Counted from the stretch's first letter, positions 49,838 through 60,165 are shown. The stretch is 64,000 nt of DNA from Gaiellasilicea sp963705515 (GCA_963705515.1 CAVPJV010000009.1:310001-374000), one strand, 5' to 3'. Program-made: numbers and translations. The notes: a model not told the origin generated them from the letters alone.

Positions 49838-51313
49838 TTATTGCGTTCCGCACAACACCGTGCCAGTCATCTCGGACGGCATGTCCAGGCCCAGAAGCCG
49901 CAGGGCCGTAGGGGCTAGATCGGCGAGCTCGCCGCCCGACTTTAGCGTCACCTCACTCAAGGTGAGGATGAGTGGAACAGGATTCGTCGTATGGGCCGTG
50001 TGCGGGCTGACGCCGTCCGTTTCGAGCATCCGCTCCGCGTTGCCGTGGTCGGCGGTGACGAGACAGACGCCGCCGGCGGCGTGCGTCGCCTCGATGACGA
50101 CGCCGAGACACTCGTCGGCGACCTCGACGGCCGTCGTCACGGCAGGGATCGAGCCCGTGTGCCCGACCATGTCCGGGTTCGCGAAGTTGATCACCGCGAA
50201 CCGGTATCCCTTGCCGATCTCCTCCGCGAACCGCGCCGCGAGCTGGCGCGCGGACATCTCCGGCTTGTGGTCGTAGCTCGGCACGTCGCGCGGGCTCGGG
50301 ACGAGGATGCGTGTCTCCCCGGGCCACGCCTGCTCGACGCCGCCGTTGAAGAAGTAGGTGACGTGGGCGTACTTCTCCGTCTCGGCGGCGTGCAGCTGGT
50401 GAGCGCCGGCCTCGGCCAGCGTCTCCGCAAGCGTGTGCTCGACGATCTGCTCTCCGAACACGACCGGGACGTCGAGCTCGTCCGAATAGCGGGTCATCGT
50501 CGTCAGGTCGTAACCCGCTTCGACGAGCTTCTGGGCGAGCTGGCGGCCGCGATCGGGGCGGAAGTTGAAGAAGATCGCCGCGTCGTCGGCGCCCAGCCGC
50601 TGTGATCCTTCGACGACGAGCGGCGCGAGGAACTCGTCGGTGATCCCGGCCTCGTAGCTCCGTTGCACATCGTCCAGCACGTTCTGGGAGGGAGCGCCGC
50701 TGCCGCGGGTGATCGCGTCGAAGGCCTTCTGCGTCCGCTCCCAGCGCTGGTCGCGGTCCATCGCGTCGTAGCGCCCGATCACGGTCGCGAGCCGTTCCGC
50801 CGGCAGCTCGGCCAGGTCCGAGACGGCGGCATGCGGCGAGACGTCGCGGCCGTCGGTGAATGCGTGGATCCAGGTGCGGTCGCCCATCCCCTGCCTCCGC
50901 GCGAGGTCGAGAAGCGCCTGGAGGTGGTCGAGGTGGGAGTGGACTCCGCCCTTGGAGACGAGCCCGAGCAGGTGAACGTCGCCACCGCGCGCTTTCGCGC
51001 GCTCGAAGGCGCCAATGAGTGCCGGATTCTCGAAGAGGGAGCCGTCGCGGATCGCGGCGTTCACCCGCTGCAGATCCTGGAACAGGATCCGGCCGGACCC
51101 GATCGTCAGATGGCCGACCTCGGAGTTGCCCATCTGCCCGGGCGGCAGGCCGACCGCCTCGCCGGAGGCCGTGAGGGTCGTGTGCGGGTACTCGGCCCAG
51201 AGCCGGTCGAAGACGGGCGTGTTCGCGAGCTCGACAGCGTTGCCGGGGCCGGGCGGCGCGCAGCCCCAGCCGTCGAGGACGACGAGCGTTACGAGGTGGA
51301 CGCGGCCCGGCAA
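49838..51313 (-). CDS. gpmI: 2,3-bisphosphoglycerate-independent phosphoglycerate mutase
   Basis: A 491-aa alkaline-phosphatase-like mutase, interconverting 3- and 2-phosphoglycerate with two Mn ions. LVVLDGWGCAPPGPGNAVEL carries the first metal Asp, GLPPGQMGNSEVGH the nucleophile Ser (near 68), and LLGLVSKGGVHSHLDHLQAL and ATHAAGGVCLVTADHGNAER the rest of the site. Start TTG 51313, overlapping the tpiA end by 25 bases. It is the last gene of the gap-pgk-tpi-gpmI operon; many actinobacteria use the dependent form, so this is notable. Confidence 0.92.
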   Translation of the reverse strand: MPGRVHLVTLVVLDGWGCAPPGPGNAVELANTPVFDRLWAEYPHTTLTASGEAVGLPPGQMGNSEVGHLTIGSGRILFQDLQRVNAAIRDGSLFENPALIGAFERAKARGGDVHLLGLVSKGGVHSHLDHLQALLDLARRQGMGDRTWIHAFTDGRDVSPHAAVSDLAELPAERLATVIGRYDAMDRDQRWERTQKAFDAITRGSGAPSQNVLDDVQRSYEAGITDEFLAPLVVEGSQRLGADDAAIFFNFRPDRGRQLAQKLVEAGYDLTTMTRYSDELDVPVVFGEQIVEHTLAETLAEAGAHQLHAAETEKYAHVTYFFNGGVEQAWPGETRILVPSPRDVPSYDHKPEMSARQLAARFAEEIGKGYRFAVINFANPDMVGHTGSIPAVTTAVEVADECLGVVIEATHAAGGVCLVTADHGNAERMLETDGVSPHTAHTTNPVPLILTLSEVTLKSGGELADLAPTALRLLGLDMPSEMTGTVLCGTQ

Positions 51314-51981
51314 ATCGCTGCGAAGGAGTCGGGCTCGAGCGAGGCGCCGCCGACGAGCGCGCCGTCGATCGAGGGCTGGGCGAGAAGCTCGGCCGCGTTC
51401 TCGGGCTTGACCGAGCCGCCGTAGAGGACCGGGCGGTCGAGCACGCCCTTGATGAACCGGTGCGCGTCCTCCGCCTGCTCCGGCGTGGCGGTCCGGCCGG
51501 TTCCGATCGCCCAGACGGGCTCGTAGGCGATCACGAGGTTCTCGTGCTCGCCGGCGGCGAAGGCGAGCGCCTCGACCTGGATCTTGAGCACGAGCTCGGT
51601 GTCGCCCGACTCGCGCTGCTCGAGCGTCTCGCCGACGCAGGCGATCACACCGAGGCCCTCGTCGAGCGCGGTCCGCGCGCGCCGTGCGACCATTTCGTCG
51701 GTCTCGCCGAAGAGCTGACGGCGCTCCGAGTGGCCGACGAGCGCGCCGGCGACGCCGAGCTCGCGCAGCATCGGCGCCGAGATCTCGCCTGTGTAGGCGC
51801 CCTGCGGCTCCCAGTGGACGTTCTGGGCGTAGACCCGCGCGCCGCTCTCGACCGCGACCGCGAGCGAGGCGAACGGCGGGCAGAGGACGACGTCGACACC
51901 CTCGGGCGGCTGGAAGGCGTCAAGAAACGCGCGTGTTGCTGCGGGCCCCTTGAACATCTTCCAGTTGCCGGCGATCAGCAT
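51289..51981 (-). CDS. tpiA: Triosephosphate isomerase
   Basis: A 230-aa TIM barrel. The catalytic Lys is in GNWKMFKGP, His in VGHSERRQLFGE, Glu in IAYEPVWAIGTGRTA, and the phosphate loop is LYGGSVKPENA. It is short for the family (about 250) because some loops are trimmed. Start ATG 51981 overlaps the pgk stop (TGATG). Part of the glycolytic operon. Confidence 0.94.
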   Translation of the reverse strand: MLIAGNWKMFKGPAATRAFLDAFQPPEGVDVVLCPPFASLAVAVESGARVYAQNVHWEPQGAYTGEISAPMLRELGVAGALVGHSERRQLFGETDEMVARRARTALDEGLGVIACVGETLEQRESGDTELVLKIQVEALAFAAGEHENLVIAYEPVWAIGTGRTATPEQAEDAHRFIKGVLDRPVLYGGSVKPENAAELLAQPSIDGALVGGASLEPDSFAAICRAASTS

Positions 51982-53033
51982 CAGCCCGAACCATTCTCCG
52001 GGATCGCGGCGACGCCGGGAAGCTCCTTGCCCTCGAGCAGCTCGAGCGAGGCTCCGCCGCCGGTCGAGACCCAGGAGATCCTGTCGGCGAGGCCGAGCTC
52101 GTTGACTGCGCGCACGGAGTCGCCGCCGCCGACCACGGTGTAGCCGTCGACTGCCGCCACGGCCTCGGCGACCGTCTTCGTCCCGCCGGCGAACGGCTCC
52201 CACTCGAACACGCCCATCGGCCCGTTCCAGAAGACCGTCTTCGCCGCGCGGATCCGCTGCGCGAAGTCCTCGCGCGACGCAGGCCCGATGTCGAGCCCGA
52301 GCCAACCCTCCGGGAGCGCGTCGAACGGCGCCACCCGCGTCTCCGCGTCTTCGGCGAACGCACCGGCGGCGACGACGTCGGACGGCAGCACGACCGGGAA
52401 CGGGAGCGGATTCTCCTCGCGGAGCTCCTCGGCCATCTTCCCGCCGACGATCACCTCGTCGGCTCGGCCGCCGAGGTTCTTCAGCACGCCGAGCTTGTCC
52501 GCGACCTTGGCGCCGCCGGTGACGAGGACGAACGGCCGCTCGACGTCGCCGAGCAGCCTGGAGAGGTGCTCCAGCTCGGCGAGCAGGAGCAGCCCCGCGT
52601 ACGCGGGCAGGAGCTGGGCGACGCCGACGGTGGAAGCATGCGCGCGGTGCGCCGAGCCGAAGGCGTCGTCGACGAAGACGTCGCAGCCCTCGGCGAGCCG
52701 ACGTGCGAACTCGGGATCGTTCGCGGTCTCCCCCGGGTGGAAGCGCGTGTTCTCCAGCACCTCGATCCGCTCGTCCGGCAGGAGCTCGCGCAGCCGCTCG
52801 CGTACCGGCTCGATCCGGAACGCCGGGTCCTCCCCCTTCGGCCGGCCGAGGTGCGAGCAGACCCGGACCTGCGCGGCTCCTCGCTCCAGCAGCAGCTCGA
52901 GCGTCGGCAACGCCGCACGGATGCGCGTGTCGTCGGCGACCCTCCCGTCCTCGAGCGGGACGTTCAGGTCCGCTCGCACGAGGACGGACTTTCCGTCGAC
53001 GTCCGAGTCGCGGACCGAGCGCGGCAGCCTCAT
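51981..53033 (-). CDS. pgk: Phosphoglycerate kinase, shortened
   Basis: The 350-aa protein has the PGK landmarks SVLVRADLNVPLEDGRVADD, SHLGRPKGE, NTRFHPGE, DDAFGSAHRAHAS, GGAKVADKLGVLKNL, WNGPMGVFE and GGGDSVRAV. It is about 40-45 residues short of the usual length. The segment between VGGKMAEELREENPLPFPVV and the LPSDVV strand is much reduced compared with the usual GGMAFTFL helix region, so the gap is internal. An in-frame ATG at 53084 overlapping the gap stop is an alternative start adding 17 residues. Confidence 0.88.
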   Translation of the reverse strand: MRLPRSVRDSDVDGKSVLVRADLNVPLEDGRVADDTRIRAALPTLELLLERGAAQVRVCSHLGRPKGEDPAFRIEPVRERLRELLPDERIEVLENTRFHPGETANDPEFARRLAEGCDVFVDDAFGSAHRAHASTVGVAQLLPAYAGLLLLAELEHLSRLLGDVERPFVLVTGGAKVADKLGVLKNLGGRADEVIVGGKMAEELREENPLPFPVVLPSDVVAAGAFAEDAETRVAPFDALPEGWLGLDIGPASREDFAQRIRAAKTVFWNGPMGVFEWEPFAGGTKTVAEAVAAVDGYTVVGGGDSVRAVNELGLADRISWVSTGGGASLELLEGKELPGVAAIPENGSG

Positions 53034-53083
53034 TCCTGATGCGGGAGCGACTGGAAGAGCTCGATCAGGCTGCGAGAAGCGCA

Positions 53084-54079
53084 TCAGACCAGCTTGCCCA
53101 TCAGGTCGACGAGCCGGCACGAGTAGCCCCACTCGTTGTCGTACCAGCCGAAGACCTTCACCATCGACCCGTTCACCATCGTCAGCTTGCTGTCGAGGAT
53201 GCACGAGTACGGCGAGCGCTGGATGTCGGTCGACACGATCGGGTCCTCCGTGTACTGGAGGTAGCCCTCGAGGGGGCCGTCGGCTGCGGCGCGGAACGCC
53301 TGGTTCACCTCGTCCGCGCTCGTCTCGCGGCCGACGCGGACGACGAGGTCGGTGACCGACCCGGTCGGGACGGGCGCGCGCATCGACATGCCGTCGATCT
53401 TTCCCTGCAGGTCGGGCAGCACGAGCCCGATCGCGCGGGCGGCGCCGGTCGACGTCGGGATCAGGTTGATCGCGGCGGCGCGCGCGCGGCGGATGTCCTC
53501 GTGCGGGAGGTCGAGCACGCGCTGGTCGTTCGTGTACGCGTGGATCGTCGTCATGAAGCCCTGCTCGACCGTGAAGGTGTCGTGCAGGACCTTCGCCATC
53601 GGCGCGACGCAGTTGGTCGTGCACGACGCGTTGCTGACGATGTGGTGCGCGTCTTTGTCGTAGGCGTCGTCGTTGACGCCGAGCACGATCGTGATGTCCG
53701 GGTCGGTCGCGGGCGCAGAGATCACGACCTTCTTCGCGCCGGCGTCGAGATGCTTCTGGGCGCCGTCTCGCTTGGTGAAGAAGCCGGTCGACTCGAGCAC
53801 GACGTCGACGCCGAGGTCGCCCCACGGGATCGCCCCGGGGTCGCGCTCCGAGAACAGCTTCAGCTCCTCGCCGCCCGCGCGGATGACGCCGTCGCCGAGC
53901 TCGACGTCGCCCGGGAACGGCCCCAGGTTCGAGTCGTACTTGAGCAGGTGCGCCATCGTCGCCTGGTCGCCGAGGTCGTTCGCCGCGACGATCTCGATGT
54001 CCGCCTTGCGCTCGAGCTGCGCGCGGAAGAAGTTCCGCCCGATCCGGCCGAAGCCGTTGATCCCTACGCGAATCGCCAT
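53084..54079 (-). CDS. gap: Glyceraldehyde-3-phosphate dehydrogenase
   Basis: A 331-aa GAPDH. NAD motif INGFGRIGRNFFRAQLERK at the N-terminus, the catalytic Cys in SNASCTTNCVAP near 152, and NLIPTSTGAARAIG and the end WYDNEWGYSCRLVD are diagnostic. The NDLGD turn with Asp suggests NAD preference. First gene of the gap-pgk-tpiA-gpmI operon; ATG 54079. Confidence 0.96.
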   Translation of the reverse strand: MAIRVGINGFGRIGRNFFRAQLERKADIEIVAANDLGDQATMAHLLKYDSNLGPFPGDVELGDGVIRAGGEELKLFSERDPGAIPWGDLGVDVVLESTGFFTKRDGAQKHLDAGAKKVVISAPATDPDITIVLGVNDDAYDKDAHHIVSNASCTTNCVAPMAKVLHDTFTVEQGFMTTIHAYTNDQRVLDLPHEDIRRARAAAINLIPTSTGAARAIGLVLPDLQGKIDGMSMRAPVPTGSVTDLVVRVGRETSADEVNQAFRAAADGPLEGYLQYTEDPIVSTDIQRSPYSCILDSKLTMVNGSMVKVFGWYDNEWGYSCRLVDLMGKLV

Positions 54080-54119
54080 GTTCGGTCTTCTCTCCCGTGT
54101 CGTTTGTGCGCGGCGGAGT

Positions 54120-55607
54120 CTAAGTCGTGAGCGGGTACTTGCTGCGCAGATAGCGCAGGTACGGCTCGGAGTCGAGGCCGCCGCCCGTGATCCGCTCGAT
54201 CAGCTCGCGCGGCATGAACTTGCGCCCGTGGCGCCAGAGATTCTCCTGCAGCCAGGCGGCGAGCGCGCCGAACTCGCCCTGCTCGAACTGGTCGTGCAGA
54301 TCCGGGATCTCGGCCGTGACCTTCTCCCAGAGCTGCCCGGAGATGACGTTCCCGAGCGCGTACGTCGAGAAGTAGCCGATCGCGCCGACGGCCCAGTGCA
54401 TGTCCTGCAGCACGCCGAGGGCGTCGTTCGGCGGCTCGACGCCGAGATAGTCCTTCATCCGCTGGTTCCAGATCTCGGGCAGCTCCTCCAGCTCGATCGA
54501 GTCGGCCAGCAGCTCCTGCTCGAGCTCGAAGCGGAGGATGATGTGCAGGTTGTAGGTCGCCTCGTCCGCCTCGACGCGGATCAGCGAGGGCGCGACCCAG
54601 TTGACGGAGCGGTACCAGTCGTCGAGCGACGCGTCCGAGAGCGCACCCGGGAACGTCGCCTGCAGCTGTGGGTAGAAGTGGCGCCAGAACGGGAGGCTGC
54701 GGCCGACCATGTTCTCCCACATCCGGCTCTGCGACTCGTGGAGGCCGAGCGACGCGCCGTGCGCGAGCGGCGTGCGCTCGAGGTCGCGCGAGACGCCGTG
54801 CTCGTAGAGCCCGTGGCCGGTCTCGTGCATCGTCCCGAAGAGGCCGTCGAGGTTGTCCTCGAAGTAGCGGGTCGTCAGCCGGATGTCGCCGATCGCGATC
54901 GAGGCCGCGAACGGATGCACAGCCGTGTCGAGCCGCCACTCCGACGGGTCGAACCCAAACCGTTCGATCACCTTCAGCTCGTACTCCTTCTGGCCCTCGA
55001 TCGGGAACGTACGGCCGCGGACCGGACGCTCGCCGTCCTCCCTGACGGCGGCGACCAGCGGCACCTGCTCCTCCTTCAACCGGTCGAAGACGGCGCGCAC
55101 CTCGGCGGTCTTCATCCCCGGCTCGAAGTCGTCGAGGAGGACGTCGTACGGCTCGTCGTAGTCGTCGAAGCACTCGACATAGCGGCGGCGCAGGTCGAAG
55201 TTCGCGCGCAGGGCGGGCAGGAACTGGGAGAAATCGGACTCCTGCCGCGCCTTCACCCAGACCGGCATCGCGAGCGACGCTGCGCGGGTCATCTCGGCGC
55301 GCAGCTCCGCGGGGACGCGTCTCGCCTTCTCCCACTCGCGGCGGACGAGCCGGATCAGGCTCGCCTCGTTCGAGTCGTACTCCAGCGAGTCCTCGTGGGG
55401 TGCGAGCTCATCGAGGAGCCGGCCGATCTCGTCGGACGTGAGCGCTTCGTGCGCGAGCCGCTCGAGCGTCGCCAGCTGCTCCGCCCGAACGCCCGCTCCG
55501 CCGGGCGGCATCTTGACCTGCTGATCCCAGCCGAGCAGCGACGATGCGCGGTCGAGATCGTGGATCTCGCCGATGCGCTCCTTCAGGCTTGCGAAGGCTG
55601 TCTCCAT
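54120..55607 (-). CDS. Carboxypeptidase of the M32 (Taq) family
   Basis: A 495-aa metallocarboxypeptidase removing C-terminal residues. The zinc motif HETGH is in MHETGHGLYEHG near residue 258, followed by Glu in ASLGLHESQSRMWENMVGR. ITTRYF-like and GYFSTYALGN segments match the family. The start is ATG 55607, nine bases after TAGGTT (55622-55617). Intracellular; no signal peptide. It is downstream of the 311-base non-coding region. Confidence 0.92.
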   Translation of the reverse strand: METAFASLKERIGEIHDLDRASSLLGWDQQVKMPPGGAGVRAEQLATLERLAHEALTSDEIGRLLDELAPHEDSLEYDSNEASLIRLVRREWEKARRVPAELRAEMTRAASLAMPVWVKARQESDFSQFLPALRANFDLRRRYVECFDDYDEPYDVLLDDFEPGMKTAEVRAVFDRLKEEQVPLVAAVREDGERPVRGRTFPIEGQKEYELKVIERFGFDPSEWRLDTAVHPFAASIAIGDIRLTTRYFEDNLDGLFGTMHETGHGLYEHGVSRDLERTPLAHGASLGLHESQSRMWENMVGRSLPFWRHFYPQLQATFPGALSDASLDDWYRSVNWVAPSLIRVEADEATYNLHIILRFELEQELLADSIELEELPEIWNQRMKDYLGVEPPNDALGVLQDMHWAVGAIGYFSTYALGNVISGQLWEKVTAEIPDLHDQFEQGEFGALAAWLQENLWRHGRKFMPRELIERITGGGLDSEPYLRYLRSKYPLTT

Positions 55608-55918
55608 CGACTTCGCAACCTACCGTTCCGCGTCCGTCGGCGTCGCATCGTTGCCTTCAGGGAGAACGAATGCGGAGTGACGCACGAAAGGCAATGCCGT
55701 AGTCTTGGCAGAGCGGGTCCGTGCTCGTCCGCCGTCGAATTCAGACCCCGTTCGGCGTCGGCACCGGAGCGCGGCACGCGGAGGGGGAGGTCGTCCTCGG
55801 AGCTCCCCCTCCGGCCCGCGTGTGTTGCTTTTTCGGGCGCAATCAGAACCGGGATCCCCGAGTGGGATCCCGGTTCGCGCCAAGACCCCTGAAGGGTCGC
55901 TTCGCTCCCGAAATCGGC
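55608..55918 (+). other. 311-base region without a protein gene; candidate small RNA
   Basis: Contains a plus-strand promoter GTGACG (55677-55682), 17 bases, TAGTCT (55700-55705), so a transcript may begin near 55712. Downstream are two hairpins: GGAGGGGGAG/CTCCCCCTCC (55780-55789 and 55803-55812, 13-base loop) and a perfect 12-bp stem AACCGGGATCCC/GGGATCCCGGTT with loop CGAGT (55847-55875). A copy of the AGACCCCTGAAGG repeat follows at 55883. No tRNA, tmRNA, SRP or RNase P features were seen. The minus-strand -10 box of the M32 gene is at 55617-55622. The second hairpin could instead terminate whiA, which ends at 55919. Confidence 0.4.
55883..55910 (+). repeat. Short palindromic repeat copy 2
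   Basis: AGACCCCTGAAGGGTCGCTT continues into CGCTCCCGAA. The first part matches copy 1 behind tRNA-Arg (6824). It ends nine bases before the whiA stop. Confidence 0.45.
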
Positions 55919-56836
55919 TCAGCCCGCTAGCTCCTGCAGCTTCTTCAGCCGACGGTGGACGGACGCCTTGGTGGTCGGCGGCTCGCATTTCGCCGCGAGC
56001 TCGCGCAGTGGCAGCTGCGGATAGCGCAGACGGAGGCGGGCGACCTCGTACAGGCGCTCCGGCAGGCGTTCGAGTGCTCCTTCCCGCTGGAGAGAACGCA
56101 CAGCTTCGAGCTGCACCTGCGCCGCACGGCTCGTCCTGACGAGGTTGGCGTGATCCGCATTCGCCAGCCGGTTCGCCTCGCTGCGCGCGGCGGCCACGAT
56201 CGACCGCTCCTCGAAGGCGAGCACGGTGTCAGTTGCGCCCGCCCGCGTCAGCACCGACTCGATCGCGTCGAGCCCCTTCGCGTAGGCAGCCGCATGACGA
56301 CCGCGGTCGAGCACGGCCAGCCGCACGTCGTCGGCGGCCGCCACGGAGCGGAGGAACTCGGCGCCCTCGAGCGAGGTCGTGCGGAGCTCGAGATGAGGCG
56401 AGCGCGGACCCGACAGCGAGCCGCCGCCGAGCAACGCGCCGCGCAGGTAGGCGCCGCGGCAGCAGGCGCGGCCAACGACTCGCTTCGGGGGCCGCTCGAG
56501 CGGTGCGTGGCGCGCGTCGAGGACGCCCGCCTCGACGAGCGACGCGAGCGCGGCGTCATCGCCGCTGACGTGCAGCTGGTAGCGCGTCGCCCGGTCGAAC
56601 GAGCGGCGGCTGTAGGTGCGGATCTCGGAGTGGATGCCGAGTTGGCGCAGGAGCGAGAAGGCGCGCCGGGCGACGCCCGACGTGGCGACGTCCAGATGGA
56701 GCGCGACTCGGCCTCGGCCTCGCAGATGAACGCTCCCCGCCGAGTGGAAGAGCGCAGAGACCTCGGCCAGCCGGCAGCAGCCGCGCTCCGGTGCGATCGC
56801 CGCCAGCTCGGAGCGGAGCTCGTCAGAGAGCCCCAT
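55919..56836 (-). CDS. whiA: WhiA, DNA-binding regulator
   Basis: The 305-aa protein has the LAGLIDADG-like N-terminal fold (SELAAIAPERGCCRLAEVSA, CCRGAYLRGALLGGGSLSGP) and a C-terminal helix-turn-helix (LRYPQLPLRELAAKCEPPTT followed by KASVHRRL). WhiA controls sporulation in Streptomyces and division genes more widely. It normally lies in uvrC-rapZ-yvcK-whiA. Here uvrC is 4 kb upstream on the same strand and rapZ/yvcK are not between them. Start ATG 56836, overlapping the ogt end by 14 bases. Confidence 0.92.
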   Translation of the reverse strand: MGLSDELRSELAAIAPERGCCRLAEVSALFHSAGSVHLRGRGRVALHLDVATSGVARRAFSLLRQLGIHSEIRTYSRRSFDRATRYQLHVSGDDAALASLVEAGVLDARHAPLERPPKRVVGRACCRGAYLRGALLGGGSLSGPRSPHLELRTTSLEGAEFLRSVAAADDVRLAVLDRGRHAAAYAKGLDAIESVLTRAGATDTVLAFEERSIVAAARSEANRLANADHANLVRTSRAAQVQLEAVRSLQREGALERLPERLYEVARLRLRYPQLPLRELAAKCEPPTTKASVHRRLKKLQELAG

Positions 56837-57383
56837 CGAACCTCGTGCCCTCGAGTGCGAGGAGCCGCTGCTTGTACTCGACGCCGAGCGAGCCGTAGCC
56901 GCCGATGCCGCCGGCAGAGACGACGCGATGACACGGAACGAAGAGCGAGAAGCGGTTCTCGGCGCAGAAGGTGCCGGCGGCGCGAGCCGCCCTGGCGCGG
57001 CCGGCGAGCGCGGAGAGCTCGCCGTAGCTGACGACCTCGCCCCAGGGCACAGCGCGCAGCGCGTCGGCGAGCGCGGCCTGGAACGGTGTCGCCCAGTCCT
57101 CGTCGAGCGGAACGTCGGCGAACGAGACCCGCTCGCCCGCGAAGTAGGCGCGCAGACGCCGGTGCAGATCCGGCACAAAGCCGTCGGTCTCCGGTGACGG
57201 CTTCCTCGATAGCGTTTGTGCTGGGGCACCCGAAGCCCCCCTGGGGGTCGTTCGCGGGACCGCGCCGTCGACGCTGACACCCGGCGTCGGCGGATCGTGG
57301 GCGACGACGACCACGCCGTCGCCGATCCAGAGCTCCCCCACCCCCCAGCCGGCGATCTCGTAGGGATGCCGCGTCACGCGCAT
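56823..57383 (-). CDS. ogt: Methylated-DNA-protein cysteine methyltransferase with an inserted linker
   Basis: A 186-aa suicide enzyme repairing O6-alkylguanine. The acceptor Cys is C151 in the PCHRVV motif; VVSYGELSALAG and AGTFCAENRFSLFVPC match the DNA-binding region. Residues about 37-67 form an extra, low-complexity linker (AVPRTTPRGASGAPAQTLSR) between the N-terminal and catalytic domains. Its DNA (57227-57261) resembles the palindromic repeat found elsewhere, suggesting an insertion that stayed in frame. Start ATG 57383, eight bases after TAGAGT (57397-57392). Confidence 0.9.
   Translation of the reverse strand: MRVTRHPYEIAGWGVGELWIGDGVVVVAHDPPTPGVSVDGAVPRTTPRGASGAPAQTLSRKPSPETDGFVPDLHRRLRAYFAGERVSFADVPLDEDWATPFQAALADALRAVPWGEVVSYGELSALAGRARAARAAGTFCAENRFSLFVPCHRVVSAGGIGGYGSLGVEYKQRLLALEGTRFDGAL
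57234..57261. repeat. Palindromic repeat-like segment inside ogt (copy 3)
   Basis: AGCCCCCCTGGGGGTCGTTC followed by GCGGGACC shares the CCCCTG-GGGTCG-TTCGC core of the copies at 6824 and 55883. It lies in frame within ogt. Confidence 0.35.
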
Positions 57384-57391
57384 CTGCACCG

Positions 57392-57401
57392 ACTCTACAA
57401 T
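57392..57401. promoter_or_regulatory. Overlapping divergent -10 boxes, ogt / pruA
   Basis: ACTCTACAAT holds TAGAGT on the minus strand (57397-57392, eight bases before ogt ATG 57383) and TACAAT on the plus strand (57396-57401, six bases before GTG 57408). Confidence 0.55.
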
Positions 57402-57407
57402 CGGCCC

Positions 57408-57559
57408 GTGAGCTTGCTCGCGTTCCTGGGACGTCGCTCGCGGTGTGGAGGCCGGGGGGACAGTACGGAGGTACGGCCCGCCGGCCGGAGCGCCGCGAGC
57501 GGCGTCAGCCTCCCGCGGAGCCCGGCTCAGCCGGGCGGGAGCGGAAGGCGGCCAGGGGC

Positions 57560-57563
<4 letters not shown>
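57408..57563 (+). CDS. 51-aa upstream ORF coupled to pruA
   Basis: A GTG-started 51-codon frame (MSLLAFLGRRSRCGG ...) begins six bases after the -10 TACAAT and ends with TGA overlapping the pruA GTG (GTGA at 57560-57563). Codons are rich in Arg, Gly, Ser and Pro, and the sequence looks unlike a folded protein. The DNA contains a perfect 7-bp hairpin GCCCGGC-TCA-GCCGGGC (57520-57536). It could be a leader peptide coupling translation to pruA. No homolog recognised. Confidence 0.4.
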
Positions 57564-59209
<1,646 letters not shown>

Positions 59210-59214
59210 CGCAG

Positions 59215-59220
59215 TAGCCT
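59215..59220 (+). promoter_or_regulatory. -10 box for the membrane protein/GNAT pair
   Basis: TAGCCT, six bases before ATG 59227. Confidence 0.45.
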
Positions 59221-59226
59221 GACCGC

Positions 59227-60165
59227 ATGGGCGAGGTGCTCCATGCGATCGGCGTCTTCTTCGAGCAACTCGCAGCGGTCAAGTTCACCGCGCTCGCGCT
59301 CGCGATCCTCGCCCACCTGCTGAAGACGATGTGCACCAGCCGCGCGTGGCGGAACACGATCGCGGCCTCCTACCCGGAGGAACCGGTGCGATGGGTCCAG
59401 ATCTACGCGTCCTACCTCGCGGGCGTCGGCGTCAACGCGATCATCCCCGCGCGCGGCGGCGACGCCGTGCGCCTGTTCCTCGCCCACCGTGCTGTGCCCG
59501 GCAGCACCTACGTGACGCTCGGCTCGACGCTGCTCGTCCTCTCCTTCTTCGACATGGGCATGGCGCTCCTGATCTTCGTGTACGCGCTGACGCTCGGTGT
59601 CCTCCCCGCTGTCAGCTCGCTCGGCAAGCTGCCCGGCTTCGACTTCGGCTTCTTCGCGTCGAATCCCGAGTTCTCGTTCGTCCTGTTCGTCGCGCTCGTG
59701 ATCTTCGGCGTGATCGGCGTCCTCTGGCTCCGGCTCCACGTCGCCGAGTTCAAGCAGCGCGTCCGCCAGGGCCTGACCGTGATGAGGCCCTGGACGCGGT
59801 ACCTCCGTGAGGTTGCTCTCTGGCAGGCGGGCGACTGGCTGCTCCGCTTCGTCGCGATCTGGTTCTTCCTCGACGCGTTCGGGGTCGAGCAGTCGCTCCG
59901 GAACGTCCTGCTCGTCCAGGTGACCCAGAGCCTGGCCACACTCGTCCCGATCTCACCCGGAGGGATCGGCACCGAGCAGGCCTTCATCGTCTACGTCTTC
60001 AACGGCACCGGAATCGGCCGCTCGGCGCTGCTCGCGTTCAGCGTCGGGATGAAGCTGACGCTGATCGTGACCAACGTGGTCATCGGCTTCACCGCGCTCT
60101 TCCTCACGCTCGGCCACGTCAACTGGCGCTCACTCACCGGCAAGAGCGCGGCTCCGGACACGTGA
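59227..60165 (+). CDS. Flippase-like membrane protein (UPF0104 / LPG synthase TM family)
   Basis: A 312-aa protein with about seven to eight helices. The family traits are a polar first loop, IPARGGDAVRLFLAHRAVPG after helix 2, and LVPISPGGIGTEQAFIVYV near residue 240, as in the transmembrane domain of lysylphosphatidylglycerol synthases and related lipid flippases. It lacks the cytosolic aminoacyl-transferase part, so it is a flippase-like protein only. The GNAT gene overlaps its stop. Confidence 0.8.
   Translation: MGEVLHAIGVFFEQLAAVKFTALALAILAHLLKTMCTSRAWRNTIAASYPEEPVRWVQIYASYLAGVGVNAIIPARGGDAVRLFLAHRAVPGSTYVTLGSTLLVLSFFDMGMALLIFVYALTLGVLPAVSSLGKLPGFDFGFFASNPEFSFVLFVALVIFGVIGVLWLRLHVAEFKQRVRQGLTVMRPWTRYLREVALWQAGDWLLRFVAIWFFLDAFGVEQSLRNVLLVQVTQSLATLVPISPGGIGTEQAFIVYVFNGTGIGRSALLAFSVGMKLTLIVTNVVIGFTALFLTLGHVNWRSLTGKSAAPDT

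Noticed and set aside
54064..55335. Second long frame overlapping the M32 carboxypeptidase on the same strand
   Set aside because: Arg/Ala/Gly-rich shadow without motifs, against an intact enzyme with HETGH and the correct length.
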